A stretch of DNA of 64,000 nucleotides from Pseudomonadota bacterium (GCA_040384265.1 JAZKJM010000006.1:1-64000); one strand, 5' to 3'; numbered from the stretch's first letter, positions 37,447 to 48,694 are shown. Notes: generated from the sequence alone by a model not told the origin. Made by a program: numbers and translations.

Positions 37447-39096
37447 ATGCCCAACACCATTGCCCATGATGCCGTCGATCTCGTCAAACGCCTGACCAGC
37501 ATCGGCAAGGCGCTCTCCAGCGAGCAGGACCGTGACACGCTGCTCGAACATATCCTGCTTGCCGCCAAAGACATTTCCGCCGCGGATGGTGGCACACTCT
37601 ACGTGCTGTCGGATGCAGGCGACGTGCTCGAATATGTGATCGTACGCACGGACTCGCTGCAACTGGCTTTCGGCGGCACCAGCGGCAAAGCGCCGCCCTT
37701 CAAAGTCGTCCATCTCTATGACCCCGAAACCGGCGCGCCGGATTTGCGCACCCAGGTGGTGCGCGCCACCGTGAGCAAGGAAGCGATCAATGTCGAGGAC
37801 GCCTACAGCTCGCACGAGTTCGATTTCACCGGCACCAAACGCTTCGACCTGAAATACGGCTTCCGCACCCGCTCGGTCATCACCGTGCCGATGATCAACC
37901 ATCGCGGCGAGCCGATCGGCTGCCTGCAGCTCATCAACGCCAAGGATAAAGCCACCGGCGCCACCATCCCATTCTCGCACGGCATCGTCGAGATCATCTC
38001 CTCGCTCGCCAGCCAAGCGGCGGTGATTGTCGATAAGGAAACCCTCATCAGCCAGCAGAAAACGCTGCTCGAATCCTTCATCAAAATGATGGCGCAGGCG
38101 ATTGATGCCAAGTCACCCTATACCGGCTCGCATTGCGTGCGCGTGCCGGTGCTGACCGAGATGATCGCCGAAGCTGCCTGCCAGGATGACAGCGGGTTTT
38201 TCCGCAGCTTCACCATGAGCCCGGAGGAAAAATACGAGCTGCATATCGCCGGCTGGCTGCATGATGCAGGCAAGATCGTCACCCCCGTCCATATCATGGA
38301 TAAGGCGACCAAACTCGAAACCATCCATGACCGCATCAGCCTTGTGCTCACCCGGCTCGAAGTGCTCAAGCGCGACCTGCAGATCCGCCTGCTGGAGGAA
38401 CGCACCATCCGCGGCAGCAAAAAGAAATCCCTCGCGGCGGCCTATGCTGCGCAGATCACCCAGATCGAAAGCGATGCCGAGTTCCTCAAAACCATCAATA
38501 TCGGTGCAGAATTCATGGAGGACGAGAAGATCGAGCGGCTGAAATCCATCGCCCGCACCACCATCATGGTCGAGGGCAAAGCGACCAGCCTGCTGAGCGA
38601 TAACGAGGTCTACCATCTGAGCACCCGCCGCGGCACCATCACGGCCGAGGAACGCCAGATCATGAACGACCACATGGTGCACACCGTCAACATGCTGGAA
38701 TCCATGCCATGGCCGCGCCATTTGAGCCGCGTGCCGGAATATGCCTGCGGCCACCACGAAAAAATGGATGGCACCGGCTACCCGCGCGGCATCCTGGGCG
38801 GCACCATGTCCGTGCCCGCCCGCATGATGGCCATTGCCGATGTGTTCGAGGCCCTCACCGCCGTCGATCGTCCGTACAAAAAAGCCAAAAAACTTTCCGA
38901 AGCGATGGCCATTATCGGCCAGTTCAAACGCACCAACCATCTTGATCCGCATATCGTGGATTTCTTCGTCACCTCGCGCACCTACCGCAAATTCGCCGAG
39001 ATGTTCCTCGACCAGTCGCAGATCGACGAGGTCGATGAAGCCGCCATCCTCGCCATTGTGCCCGAGCCCATGAAAACGAAAATGGTGCCGAAGTAG
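37447..39096 (+). CDS. GAF / HD-GYP domain protein, probable cyclic-di-GMP phosphodiesterase
   Basis: 549 residues. An N-terminal GAF sensor domain (about 15-185, ending EIISSLASQAAVIVD) is followed by a short helix and an HD-GYP domain. The latter has GSHCVRVPVLTEM near 225, the HD pair in GWLHDAGKIVTPVHI near 272 and HHEKMDGTGYPRG near 440. Between HD and GYP lies an unusually long helical insert of about 100 residues (EVLKRDLQIRLLEERT, LKTINIGAEFMEDE). Metal ligands look complete. It is expected to hydrolyse c-di-GMP in response to an unknown ligand, which would suit control of motility and matrix. Monocistronic. Confidence 0.9.
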   Translation: MPNTIAHDAVDLVKRLTSIGKALSSEQDRDTLLEHILLAAKDISAADGGTLYVLSDAGDVLEYVIVRTDSLQLAFGGTSGKAPPFKVVHLYDPETGAPDLRTQVVRATVSKEAINVEDAYSSHEFDFTGTKRFDLKYGFRTRSVITVPMINHRGEPIGCLQLINAKDKATGATIPFSHGIVEIISSLASQAAVIVDKETLISQQKTLLESFIKMMAQAIDAKSPYTGSHCVRVPVLTEMIAEAACQDDSGFFRSFTMSPEEKYELHIAGWLHDAGKIVTPVHIMDKATKLETIHDRISLVLTRLEVLKRDLQIRLLEERTIRGSKKKSLAAAYAAQITQIESDAEFLKTINIGAEFMEDEKIERLKSIARTTIMVEGKATSLLSDNEVYHLSTRRGTITAEERQIMNDHMVHTVNMLESMPWPRHLSRVPEYACGHHEKMDGTGYPRGILGGTMSVPARMMAIADVFEALTAVDRPYKKAKKLSEAMAIIGQFKRTNHLDPHIVDFFVTSRTYRKFAEMFLDQSQIDEVDEAAILAIVPEPMKTKMVPK

Positions 39097-39112
39097 GAGT
39101 CTTGATTGCTTC

Positions 39113-39134
39113 GGTTTGATCTGCTGATCAAACC
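39113..39134. repeat. Perfect hairpin after the HD-GYP gene
   Basis: GGTTTGATC (39113-39121) and GATCAAACC (39126-39134) with loop TGCT. It lacks a T-run but lies between two convergent genes and could slow or end transcription. Confidence 0.5.
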
Positions 39135-39206
39135 TGCGCGCCGCTTTCGCGGGCTGATGGCTCGCTCGCCCCGCTCGCCGTATCCCTTGATAGATTGCTG
39201 TGAAAC

Positions 39207-41231
39207 CTACGCGGCTTTTTTGCCCGTGTCTTCGGCTACCGGCTCTTCGAACTCGATGATGAGCTGGCCGGAAGTCACGCTCGCCGGTGCTTTCACATGC
39301 ACCTCTTTCACCGTTGCGTCATGGTCGGCATAGATGATGTTTTCCATCTTCATCGCCTCGATCACGAACAGCTGCTGGCCGGCGCGGATGACATCGCCCT
39401 TATTCACATGCACGGCGGAAATCAGGCCCGCGATGGGCGCGTTGATCTCGAACTGCGACACCGTGCTCTCGCGCACCGGCATATACTGGCCAAGCTCGGC
39501 CACACGCAGCGTACGCAGCGTGGCTTTCACCTCGGCACCGGCGAAATTGAGCTGGTAGCCCTCGGCAAGCGGCTGTACGCGCACGCTGACCGGCTTGCCG
39601 TTGACCGTGCCCTGGAACAGGCGGCGGCCCAGCTTCCAGGCCGAGCGGATGACGATCATGCCGTCATCGTAGCTGATGTCGTAGCCGTAATCCTTCTTGC
39701 GGGCATAGACCGAGAAAGCGTTGCCGGCGAGGGTCACCACCCAGCGCGCGCCGATGGCGGGCTGGCGGCCCGGCAGCTGGCCGGAAATCTGCGCCGCGCG
39801 CTCGATATCGCGCAACGAACAGAACACCGAAACCGCCATACAGACCTTCTGCGCCTCGGTCGAAAGCTCGGCGCCGGTGAAGCCTGCAGGCCATTCTTGC
39901 TCGATGAAATTGGTCGAAATATCGCCTTTGCGGAAGCGCTCATGGCTCATCACCGCTTGCAAAAAGCTGGTATTGTGGGCGATGCCCTGAATCACAAAAT
40001 CGCCCAGCTGGTCGACCATCAGGTCGATCGCCTGCTCGCGCGTGGGCGCGTGGGTGCAGTATTTGGCGATCATCGGATCGTAGAACATGCTGACTTCGCC
40101 ACCTTCGTAAATGCTGGTGTCGAGCAGCGTGCCGGGCTTTTGCTCGGGCTCCGCATATTTGGTGATGCGGCCGGTGGATGGCAGGAAGCCGCGCGTCGGG
40201 TCTTCCGCATAAATCCGCGATTCAAACGCCCAGCCATTGACCTTGATATCGTCCTGCGTGAACGGCAGTTTTTCGCCCGCCGAAATGCGGATCATCTGCT
40301 CGACGAGATCGATGCCCGTCACCAGCTCGGTGACGCGGTGCTCGACCTGCAGGCGGGTGTTCATTTCAAGGAAGTAGAACTCGCCCTTATCATCGACGAT
40401 GAACTCCACCGTCCCTGCCGACACATAGCCCACTTGCTTGGCCAGCGCGATGGATTGGGCGCTCATTTCCGCGCGTTTTTCCGGCGTCACAAACAGGCTC
40501 GGCGCTTCTTCGATCACCTTCTGGTGGCGCCGCTGGATGGAGCATTCGCGCTCGCCAAGGCTCACCACATTGCCGTATTTATCGGCGATAATCTGGATCT
40601 CGATATGGCGCGGATTTTCAAAATATTTCTCGATGAACACGCGCGCATCGTTGAAGCTCGAACGCGCCTCGTTGGTCGCCATTTTCATGCCATCGGCCAG
40701 CTCCTCATCGGAACGCACCACGCGCATCCCCTTACCACCGCCGCCCGCAGCAGCCTTGATGATGACCGGATAGCCGATTTCCTTAGCGATTTTCAGCGCC
40801 TCTTTCGGATCGGAAATCGCCTCGAGCACGCCCGGAACGCCGTTCACACCCGCCGCGCGGGCAATTTTTTTCGATTCAATCTTGTCGCCCATCAGGCGGA
40901 TCGCCTCAGGCGTCGGCCCAATCCAGGCCGCACTGGTGCGCTCCACCACTGCACGCGCGAAATTCTCTTTCTCCGACAGGAACCCGTAGCCCGGATGCAC
41001 CGCTTCCGCGCCCGACTGGTCGATCGCCGAAATCAGATTATCGATATTGAGATACGACTTGATGCTCGGCGACCCGCCGATATACACCGCCTCATCCGCC
41101 ATCTTTACATGCAGGGCGTTGGTGTCGGCCTCGGAATAGACCGCAATGGTGCGCATACCGAGCTTTTTCGCGGTATGCATAATCCGCGTAGCAATCTCGC
41201 CGCGGTTGGCAATGAGGATGGAATGGAACAT
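39207..41231 (-). CDS. pccA: Propionyl-CoA carboxylase alpha subunit (biotin carboxylase plus BCCP)
   Basis: 674 residues. The biotin carboxylase domain starts FHSILIANRGEIATRIMHTA, has the ATP-grasp loop IKAAAGGGGKGMRVV, and extends to about 450. A BT-type linking domain follows. The biotinyl domain at the C terminus has VIEAMKMENII, with the biotinylated Lys. The length and linking domain fit propionyl-CoA rather than acetyl-CoA carboxylase. With PccB it makes methylmalonyl-CoA from propionyl-CoA. It is the third gene of pccB-aceA-pccA. Confidence 0.93.
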   Translation of the reverse strand: MFHSILIANRGEIATRIMHTAKKLGMRTIAVYSEADTNALHVKMADEAVYIGGSPSIKSYLNIDNLISAIDQSGAEAVHPGYGFLSEKENFARAVVERTSAAWIGPTPEAIRLMGDKIESKKIARAAGVNGVPGVLEAISDPKEALKIAKEIGYPVIIKAAAGGGGKGMRVVRSDEELADGMKMATNEARSSFNDARVFIEKYFENPRHIEIQIIADKYGNVVSLGERECSIQRRHQKVIEEAPSLFVTPEKRAEMSAQSIALAKQVGYVSAGTVEFIVDDKGEFYFLEMNTRLQVEHRVTELVTGIDLVEQMIRISAGEKLPFTQDDIKVNGWAFESRIYAEDPTRGFLPSTGRITKYAEPEQKPGTLLDTSIYEGGEVSMFYDPMIAKYCTHAPTREQAIDLMVDQLGDFVIQGIAHNTSFLQAVMSHERFRKGDISTNFIEQEWPAGFTGAELSTEAQKVCMAVSVFCSLRDIERAAQISGQLPGRQPAIGARWVVTLAGNAFSVYARKKDYGYDISYDDGMIVIRSAWKLGRRLFQGTVNGKPVSVRVQPLAEGYQLNFAGAEVKATLRTLRVAELGQYMPVRESTVSQFEINAPIAGLISAVHVNKGDVIRAGQQLFVIEAMKMENIIYADHDATVKEVHVKAPASVTSGQLIIEFEEPVAEDTGKKAA

Positions 41232-41324
41232 AGTTTTCCTGCGCGTTCGTTCTTAGTGCCTAGTGCTTAGCGAAATGGTGCAATATCGCAAGTATTAGTC
41301 GCTAAAAATTCACGCTAAACCGCA

Positions 41325-42599
<1,275 letters not shown>

Positions 42600-42735
42600 G
42601 GGGGAGTCTCCTTTGCGGTGATGTACGATCATGTTGCATTGCACATCACCCCACCCGTCGCAACGAAGATACGGCGGCAACGCCCACCCATCGGCATATT
42701 TTCCGCCGATTGTGGCTTTTACCTACCGCCCCTGC

Positions 42736-44274
42736 CTATAACGGCAAGTTATCGTGCCGCTTCTTCGGATTCTCCAGCTGTTTATTGCGCAGGGTGGCGA
42801 GTGCGCGGCACAGGCGCCAGCGGGTGTTTTGCGGACGGATCACATCGTCGAGATAACCACGGCTGGCAGCAGCGAACGGTGACGCGAAATTATCGCGGTA
42901 GGATTCTACCGCCGCATCCACCTCGTCCTGCCCTTTGAGCTTGCCTTTGAAAATGATCTCAACCGCGCCCTCAGGCCCCATCACCGCAATTTCGGCGGAT
43001 GGCCAGGCGTAGTTCATATCGTTGCGCAAATGCTTGCTGCCCATCACGATATAGGCCCCACCATAGGCCTTGCGGGTGATGACGGTGATTTTCGGCACGG
43101 TCGCTTCCGCATAGGCATACAGCAGCTTCGCGCCGTGGCGGATGATGCCGTTATGCTCCTGCGAGCTGCCCGGCAGGAAGCCCGGCACATCGACCAGCGT
43201 CACGATCGGGATGCTGAACGCATCGCAGAAACGCACAAAGCGTGCGGCTTTGCGGCTGGCATCGATATCGAGGCAGCCGGCCAGTTCCATCGGCTGGTTG
43301 GCGACGAAGCCGACCGTGTGGCCTTCCATCCGCGCGAAACCGACGATGATATTTTTGGCATATTCCGAGGAAATCTCGAAGAAATCCTCCTCATCCACCA
43401 CGCGCTTGAGCACGTCGAACATGTCGTACGGCTTGTTGGCATTTTCCGGGATGACGGTGTTGAGGCCCATCTCCACGCGGTCGGCCGGATCTTCGGTCGG
43501 GCGCACGGGCGCCTTGTCGCGGTTGGAAAGCGGCAGAAAATTCACCAACCGGCGCGCCTGCAGCAGCGCCTCGATGTCGTTGTCATAGACCATATCGGCC
43601 ACGCCGGTATGTTTACCATGCACATCCGCCCCGCCGAGATCCTCCTGCGAGATTTCCTCATGGGTGACGGTTTTCACCACTTCCGGCCCGGTGACGAACA
43701 TGTAGGACGAGCCGCGCACCATGATCGTGAAATCGGTCAGCGCCGGGGAATAGACCGCCCCACCCGCGCATGGCCCCATAATCAGCGAAATTTGCGGGAT
43801 GACGCCCGACGCCAGCACGTTGCGCTGGAAAATTTCGGCAAAGCCCGCCAGCGAATCGACGCCTTCCTGAATACGCGCCCCGCCGGAATCGTTGATGCCG
43901 ATAATCGGCGCGCCCATGCGCATCGCCATATCCTGCACCTTGCAGATTTTGCGGGCATTGGTTTCCGAAAGCGAGCCACCAAGCACGGTGAAATCCTGGC
44001 TGTACACAAACACCAGGCGGCCATTGATGGTGCCCTGGCCCGAAACAACGCCGTCGCCGGGGACTTTCTTGCCTTCCATGTCGAAATTGACGCAGCGATG
44101 CTCGACAAACATGTCGTATTCCTCGAACGAATCCGGGTCGAGCAACACTTCAAGGCGCTCGCGCGCGGTCAGCTTGCCTTTTTCATGTTGCACCTGAATG
44201 CGGGCCTGACCACCGCCAAAGCGGGCGGCTTCGCGCTTCAGTTCCAATTCCTTCACAATCGCGACTGCGTTCAT
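42736..44274 (-). CDS. pccB: Propionyl-CoA carboxylase beta subunit
   Basis: 512-residue carboxyltransferase that transfers the carboxyl group from biotin to propionyl-CoA. It starts [20 protein letters not shown]; longer ORF sequence is not used. Crotonase-fold motifs include [76 protein letters not shown] and [15 protein letters not shown]. The final stretch has [21 protein letters not shown]. It is the first gene of the cluster with aceA and pccA, suggesting joint use of propionyl- and acetyl-CoA. Confidence 0.95.
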   Translation of the reverse strand: MNAVAIVKELELKREAARFGGGQARIQVQHEKGKLTARERLEVLLDPDSFEEYDMFVEHRCVNFDMEGKKVPGDGVVSGQGTINGRLVFVYSQDFTVLGGSLSETNARKICKVQDMAMRMGAPIIGINDSGGARIQEGVDSLAGFAEIFQRNVLASGVIPQISLIMGPCAGGAVYSPALTDFTIMVRGSSYMFVTGPEVVKTVTHEEISQEDLGGADVHGKHTGVADMVYDNDIEALLQARRLVNFLPLSNRDKAPVRPTEDPADRVEMGLNTVIPENANKPYDMFDVLKRVVDEEDFFEISSEYAKNIIVGFARMEGHTVGFVANQPMELAGCLDIDASRKAARFVRFCDAFSIPIVTLVDVPGFLPGSSQEHNGIIRHGAKLLYAYAEATVPKITVITRKAYGGAYIVMGSKHLRNDMNYAWPSAEIAVMGPEGAVEIIFKGKLKGQDEVDAAVESYRDNFASPFAAASRGYLDDVIRPQNTRWRLCRALATLRNKQLENPKKRHDNLPL

Positions 44275-44414
44275 GGGGCCTCTAAAGTTGGTTAGCTCCG
44301 GGCGCAGGATCATTAATCCCACGCGAAAGCGGCGGTGTAGCATAGATAAAACGCCCGCGCAAAGCGGCAATTTTAGGCAGTGTGAACAAGCCCAAAGCGG
44401 TCCGTTTTTACACG

Positions 44415-45182
44415 CTAATCCAGCGCGTTACATGTCAAGAAAAAAGCAGCGGCTTTTGCCTGCTCGCATTTGGCATTCCATTTGGTGATGACTTCATGGT
44501 CGTAGCCCCAATGCTCGATCTGGGCATCCTCGTCGAGCCGCGCCGCACTAAGGGCCTGCGCAATGCTGAGTTGCCCCTTCCACACCGCCAGCACCAGCAA
44601 CGCCGAACCGAGGATGGGCAGCATCAGCGATAGCGCCGCCAGCTCATGGTCATTGGCTGCAGCAAACACATCCGCCAGCGCCGCAAGGGATGCAGCATGT
44701 TGGGTGATGGGCATGATGCCTTCGGTCACTTCCAGCTGCACCCCGTACGCCTGCGCCGCCCAGGCGAGAATGGGGTCGAAGCTGGCATCCTGCTGCGCGC
44801 GTAATGCCGCGCTCGACTGGTTGAAAAGCCCATGATCCTCGCGCGGGCTGCGATAGCATAACAGGTCGGTTTCGCCATACGCATGCAGCTCCGAAAGCAA
44901 CGCCGCGCGGTCCAGCGGCACCCGGTCGAGGGCGATGGTGAGCAGCCGCGTCAGCGGCATGGTGTCGGTGTCGATCTCCTCGCCCTGCGATGCCCATTCG
45001 GCAGCGATGGCGGCGGCTAATTGCTGCGATGCATGCTGCAGCATTTTACGCTGCGGTGTGCGCACGATTTTACCATCGAGCGCGATGCAGAAACCACCCT
45101 CATTTTGCTGCACATCCACTGCAGCATAAAACCGTTTTGGCAGGGGCCGGTTTTCGGCTTTGGCTTTGCTCATGCTGACCAT
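44415..45182 (-). CDS. ATP12-family F1-ATPase assembly chaperone
   Basis: 255 residues (or 252 from the Met at 45173). It matches the ATP12 family shared by mitochondria and alphaproteobacteria, which binds the F1 alpha subunit before assembly. Features: [27 protein letters not shown] at the start, [12 protein letters not shown] and the [10 protein letters not shown] motif. The C-terminal helical domain has [18 protein letters not shown] and [12 protein letters not shown]. It is downstream of rluC with a 6-nt gap, as in other alphaproteobacteria, though the HAD phosphatase gene often found between them is missing. Confidence 0.9.
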   Translation of the reverse strand: MVSMSKAKAENRPLPKRFYAAVDVQQNEGGFCIALDGKIVRTPQRKMLQHASQQLAAAIAAEWASQGEEIDTDTMPLTRLLTIALDRVPLDRAALLSELHAYGETDLLCYRSPREDHGLFNQSSAALRAQQDASFDPILAWAAQAYGVQLEVTEGIMPITQHAASLAALADVFAAANDHELAALSLMLPILGSALLVLAVWKGQLSIAQALSAARLDEDAQIEHWGYDHEVITKWNAKCEQAKAAAFFLTCNALD

Positions 45183-45188
45183 GGCGGC

Positions 45189-46169
45189 CTACGACTCAAG
45201 GCTCAACCCAAGCGCATCCATACTGGCTTGAATATGCGGCGCCAGCGGCGCTTCGTAGCTGCGCGCGGGCTTGTTGAACAGCGGTGGCAAATCGATCCGC
45301 CAGGCCTGCAAATGCAGCTTGCCGGAAAGCTCGACCCCGCCCTTCACATGCGCCGCGCCGCCACCGTATTTTCCGTCGCCAACAATGGGGCATTTCATCT
45401 CGGCCATATGCACGCGCAATTGGTGCGTGCGGCCGGTGATTGGCTCCAGCTCCACCAGCGCCATTTTCTTGGCCAAATGCTCCAGCGTGCGGTAGCGCGT
45501 AATCGCGCGTTTGCCATCCTCATCCACACTGCGCACCATCTCGCGGGAATCCTCCCCGCGGGCGACCTTATCGAGGTTCGATTCGATCTCGCCCGTATAC
45601 GGGTTCGGCACACCAACCACGAGCGCGAGATAGGTCTTGCGGATGGTCTTGTTGACGAAGCCGCGCTGCAGCTCTGCCGCCGCTGCCACATGCCGCGCCA
45701 GCAGCATCACGCCGCTGGTGTCCTTATCCAGCCGGTGCACAAGGCGCGGGATCTGTTTTGCATCGAACTGCAGCGCCGGCAGCAAGCCATCCAGATGCTT
45801 GACCACCTTGCTGCCGCCCTGCACCGCAAGCCCGGCAGGCTTGTTGATGACGAGGATATCCTTGTCCTTATACAGCACCCAGCTTTGCGCTTCCTGCGCC
45901 AGTTCCAGCGTCAGCTTCATCGCCTGTTTTTCACGCGGCGCAGTCTGCACATCCGGGTTGGTGATGTCGCCACGCACCTCGACTTCATCGCCCGCGAACA
46001 CCCGCACCGAGCCTTCCGCCTTTTTGCCGTTGAGGCGAATCAGCCCCTTGCGCAGCGCTTTCTGATACACCGAGTTGGGTGCCGAGCCGAGGATGCGCTG
46101 GCACCAGCGGTCCAGCCGCGTGTTGCCATCCATCTCGTCGACTTTGTAGGTTCTGCGTTCCATGGCCAT
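45189..46169 (-). CDS. rluC: RluA-family pseudouridine synthase (RluC-like)
   Basis: Makes pseudouridine in 23S rRNA. 326 residues: an N-terminal S4 RNA-binding domain (TRLDRWCQRI...RKGLIRLNGKKAEGSVRV), then the catalytic domain. It has VLVINKPAGLAVQGG-like sequence, the catalytic Asp in LVHRLDKDTSGVMLLAR, ITRYRTLEHL and PITGRTHQLRVHMAEM. The S4 domain and length favour RluC over RluA, but exact sites are not certain. It lies between crcB and the ATP12 gene in one probable operon. Confidence 0.92.
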   Translation of the reverse strand: MAMERRTYKVDEMDGNTRLDRWCQRILGSAPNSVYQKALRKGLIRLNGKKAEGSVRVFAGDEVEVRGDITNPDVQTAPREKQAMKLTLELAQEAQSWVLYKDKDILVINKPAGLAVQGGSKVVKHLDGLLPALQFDAKQIPRLVHRLDKDTSGVMLLARHVAAAAELQRGFVNKTIRKTYLALVVGVPNPYTGEIESNLDKVARGEDSREMVRSVDEDGKRAITRYRTLEHLAKKMALVELEPITGRTHQLRVHMAEMKCPIVGDGKYGGGAAHVKGGVELSGKLHLQAWRIDLPPLFNKPARSYEAPLAPHIQASMDALGLSLES

Positions 46170-46170
46170 G

Positions 46171-46548
46171 TTATCGTCCTATCTGGTAACCGCCCGCGAC
46201 CGCCGCGAACGAAAGTAATACACTGCCGAGCACGTAGGCCCCGGCCAACCCTATCTGTCCGCGCTGCATCAGCTGCAGCGCATCCCACGAAAACGCCGAG
46301 AAGGTGGTGAACCCACCCAGCACCCCCGTCACCAGAAACACCCGCGCACCGGGCGTATCCTGCAGCATAAACCGCGCCATCAACAGCCCGATCGCAAACG
46401 AGCCGAGAATATTCACCAGCATCGTCCCCAGCGGAAACGCCCCGACCGGCATCCGCCCCACCAGCAGCACGCACAGATAGCGCGCAAGCGAACCCAGCGC
46501 GCCGCCGAGCATCACCAAACCAAGTTGCATGTAGGGAATCAGCGCCAT
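46171..46548 (-). CDS. crcB: Fluoride ion channel CrcB/Fluc
   Basis: A 125-residue, four-helix membrane protein that exports fluoride as a dual-topology dimer. Family motifs are clear: GGALGSLARYLCV, FPLGTMLVNILGSFAIGLLM with the conserved Asn, and GVLGGFTTFSAFSWDALQL containing the Na+/phenylalanine-box region. It is the first gene of crcB-rluC-ATP12. I see no crcB-type fluoride riboswitch upstream. Confidence 0.95.
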   Translation of the reverse strand: MALIPYMQLGLVMLGGALGSLARYLCVLLVGRMPVGAFPLGTMLVNILGSFAIGLLMARFMLQDTPGARVFLVTGVLGGFTTFSAFSWDALQLMQRGQIGLAGAYVLGSVLLSFAAVAGGYQIGR

Positions 46549-46620
46549 CGGCGCATTATAGGAATATCAACACCGTTGTCACGCAGGGTTTGACAGCCCC
46601 AGGCTAGGGCGAACAGCGAG

Positions 46621-47067
46621 TTAACTGCGTCCGTTATCGCCTTTACTACCTTCTCCTGACCGATAGAATCCACCGTGCTGCTGACTTGCAGGCACAATCA
46701 AGCCCGGCTGCCGCTGTTGCTGCAGCAGCCCCCGCCGCACTCCTGATCCGCTCGTAGCAACAGTCTCTGGCGGCAGCTCATGGGGATTGCGGCCGCCGGT
46801 TCTCGACACCCACAATGGCGCCTCATCGCTTGACACACCCTGCATCTCAGGCTCCGCAGGAGCTAGTTGGGCAGTCAATTCAGCCGGGCCCATTGCGCCA
46901 TGGCGGTCTGAAGTATCCACGACCCGATCCCCCAGAGGCTGCTGTTGCAAACCGGCCGATTGCCCTGAGAAAACACTCTGATCCATTTGCATATTGCCGC
47001 CATTCCTAGCCGCCCTCTCAGCGCGACGCTCCAGAAACAACGCGCTTGCTGAAAAAACCTTACCCAT
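46621..47067 (-). CDS. Orphan 148-aa Gln/Gly-rich disordered protein
   Basis: Starts MGKVFSASALFLERRAERAA with TTGGAG six bases upstream; the ORF is open to 47121, but the extra residues lie in the promoter region. Apart from a short N-terminal helix the sequence is low-complexity and probably disordered (QQQPLGD, LLQQQRQPGLI, SQQHGGFYRSGEGSKGDNG). No family is recognised. Four PhoB-like heptamers lie 55-94 bp upstream. The small size, disorder and basic tail would fit a secreted effector or a condensate-type protein, but this is a guess. Confidence 0.55.
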   Translation of the reverse strand: MGKVFSASALFLERRAERAARNGGNMQMDQSVFSGQSAGLQQQPLGDRVVDTSDRHGAMGPAELTAQLAPAEPEMQGVSSDEAPLWVSRTGGRNPHELPPETVATSGSGVRRGLLQQQRQPGLIVPASQQHGGFYRSGEGSKGDNGRS

Positions 47068-47121
47068 ATGTTCTCCAATATACCCGTGGTGAGTGATAGT
47101 CCACCACCCTACCCCATCCAC

Positions 47122-47161
47122 ATGACCGCTGCATGACGGTTCAATGACAATTGCGTGACAA
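47122..47161 (-). promoter_or_regulatory. Candidate Pho box with four heptamers
   Basis: On the minus strand TTGTCAC, TTGTCAT, CCGTCAT and CGGTCAT begin every 11 bp exactly (plus-strand coordinates 47155-47161, 47144-47150, 47133-47139, 47122-47128). Four PhoB-like half-sites in phase are unlikely by chance. They precede the orphan gene starting at 47067. Confidence 0.6.
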
Positions 47162-47175
47162 TCGCCCCAAACCGC

Positions 47176-48495
47176 CTATGCTCCGCGCTTGTCCCGCAGT
47201 TTTGCCCAGTATTCCAGACGCTTGGCGATGTCGCGCTCGAAGCCGCGCGCGACGGGGACATAAAACTCCTCGCGTTCCATGCCGTCGGGGAAATAGTTCT
47301 GGCCGCTGAAGCCATCCGTGGCGTCATGGTCGTAGGCATAATCCTTGCCGTAGCCCAAATCCTTCATCAGCCCGGTCGGGGCATTGAGGATGTGTTTGGG
47401 CGGCATCAGCGAGCCGTGGCGGGCGGCGGCGGCTTTGGCGGCTTTGAAGGCCACATACTGCGCGTTCGATTTGGGGGCGGTGGCCAGGTAAATCACCGAT
47501 TGGGCGATGGCTAACTCGCCCTCGGGGCTGCCAAGCCGTTCGTAGGTCTCCGCCGACGCCAATGCCTGCAGATGGGCCTGTGGGTCGGCCATGCCGATAT
47601 CCTCCACCGCAAAACGCACCAGCCGCCGGTTGATGTAGCGCGGGTCCTCGCCGCCAGCCAGCATGCGCGCGAACCAGTAGAGCGCCGCATTCACATCCGA
47701 CCCGCGCAGCGACTTATGCAGCGCCGAAATCAGGTTGTAATGCGACTCCTGCGCCTTGTCATAAACCGGCGGGCGCTGCTGGAGCAGTTGGCCGAGGGTT
47801 TCGGGTGTCAGCTCCGCACGGGGTGCGGCATCCCAGATCGCTTCGACCATGGACAGCAGGTAACGACCATCGCCATCGGCCATGGCATAGAGCGCCTCAC
47901 GCGCCTGCGCGGTCAGTAGCAACGGCTTGCCGATCAATGTCTCGGCACGCTGCACCAACGCCTGCAGCGCCGCGGCCGACAGCCGGTTGAGCACCAACAC
48001 ACGGGCGCGCGAGAGCACCGCAGAGTTTAGCTCGAAGGAGGGATTCTCCGTAGTGGCGCCGATGAGAGTGATGGTGCCATCCTCCACCACCGGCAGCAGC
48101 ACATCCTGCTGGGCGCGGTTAAAACGGTGCACCTCGTCGATAAACAGGATGGTGCGCTGCCCTACCATCTGCCGCTCGCGCGCCACCTCGAAATGGCGCT
48201 TTAAATCGTTCACGCCCGAGGCCACGGCGGAGACCTGCTCCAGTACATAGTCCGATTCATCCGCCAGCAACCGTGCAATGGTGGTTTTGCCGCAGCCGGG
48301 CGGCCCCCAGAGGATGATAGATTGCAGATGCTTCGCCTCCACCATCCGGCGCAGGATGCCATCCGGGCCGGTAAGATGCTCCTGCCCGATCACCTCCGCC
48401 AGCGTCTGCGGGCGCAGCTGCTCAGCCAGCGGCGCAGTACCGGCGGGCATGCCAAAGAGGGAGTTCTGGGAGGATGATTTTTTAGAAGCGGCCAT
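47176..48495 (-). CDS. rarA: Replication-associated recombination protein A (RarA/MgsA)
   Basis: AAA+ ATPase that acts at stalled replication forks. 439 residues from MAASKKSSSQNSLFG; the ORF extends further but without family likeness. Features: PLAEQLRPQTLAEVIGQEHL, Walker A WGPPGCGKTTIARLLA, Walker B ILFIDEVHRFNRAQQD, sensor 1 IGATTENPSFELN, and the C-terminal tetramerisation domain with KSLRGSDVNAALYWFARML and GYAYDHD-like KDYAYDHDA. Nothing odd is seen. It is followed at lower coordinates by crcB-side genes and transcribed alone. Confidence 0.95.
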   Translation of the reverse strand: MAASKKSSSQNSLFGMPAGTAPLAEQLRPQTLAEVIGQEHLTGPDGILRRMVEAKHLQSIILWGPPGCGKTTIARLLADESDYVLEQVSAVASGVNDLKRHFEVARERQMVGQRTILFIDEVHRFNRAQQDVLLPVVEDGTITLIGATTENPSFELNSAVLSRARVLVLNRLSAAALQALVQRAETLIGKPLLLTAQAREALYAMADGDGRYLLSMVEAIWDAAPRAELTPETLGQLLQQRPPVYDKAQESHYNLISALHKSLRGSDVNAALYWFARMLAGGEDPRYINRRLVRFAVEDIGMADPQAHLQALASAETYERLGSPEGELAIAQSVIYLATAPKSNAQYVAFKAAKAAAARHGSLMPPKHILNAPTGLMKDLGYGKDYAYDHDATDGFSGQNYFPDGMEREEFYVPVARGFERDIAKRLEYWAKLRDKRGA

Positions 48496-48694
48496 GGAAT
48501 GAATATAGTCCTTATTCTCTGCCATTCCAGCGAAAGCTGGCGGATTTGCCATCAAAGGTTCGACGATCAACATCGAGTAAAAAGATTGCGACACATCTCA
48601 GAAGTCTTGCGGCGCAGACGCGCCGCGATGGATCCCGAAACACGTTCGGGATGACGCGGGTCCAAAGACAATGCACGCGCTCCCCACCAAAACA
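48496..48694. repeat. Intergenic repeat fragments upstream of rarA
   Basis: This gene-free stretch holds pieces of dispersed repeats. CCATTCCAGCGAAAGCTGG lies at 48523-48541, TTGCGGCGCAGACGCGCCGCG at about 48607-48627 (related to the core at 37284), and GATCCCGAAACACGTTCGGG at 48631-48650, followed by ATGACG (related to 24183-24286). No gene is seen. Confidence 0.6.

Noticed and set aside
39297-39360. Idea that the pccA product is acetyl-CoA carboxylase subunit AccC/AccB fused
   Set aside because: The length, linking domain and the neighbouring pccB fit propionyl-CoA carboxylase better.
39297-41270. 657-codon plus-strand ORF
   Set aside because: It is antisense to pccA, whose domains are unambiguous.
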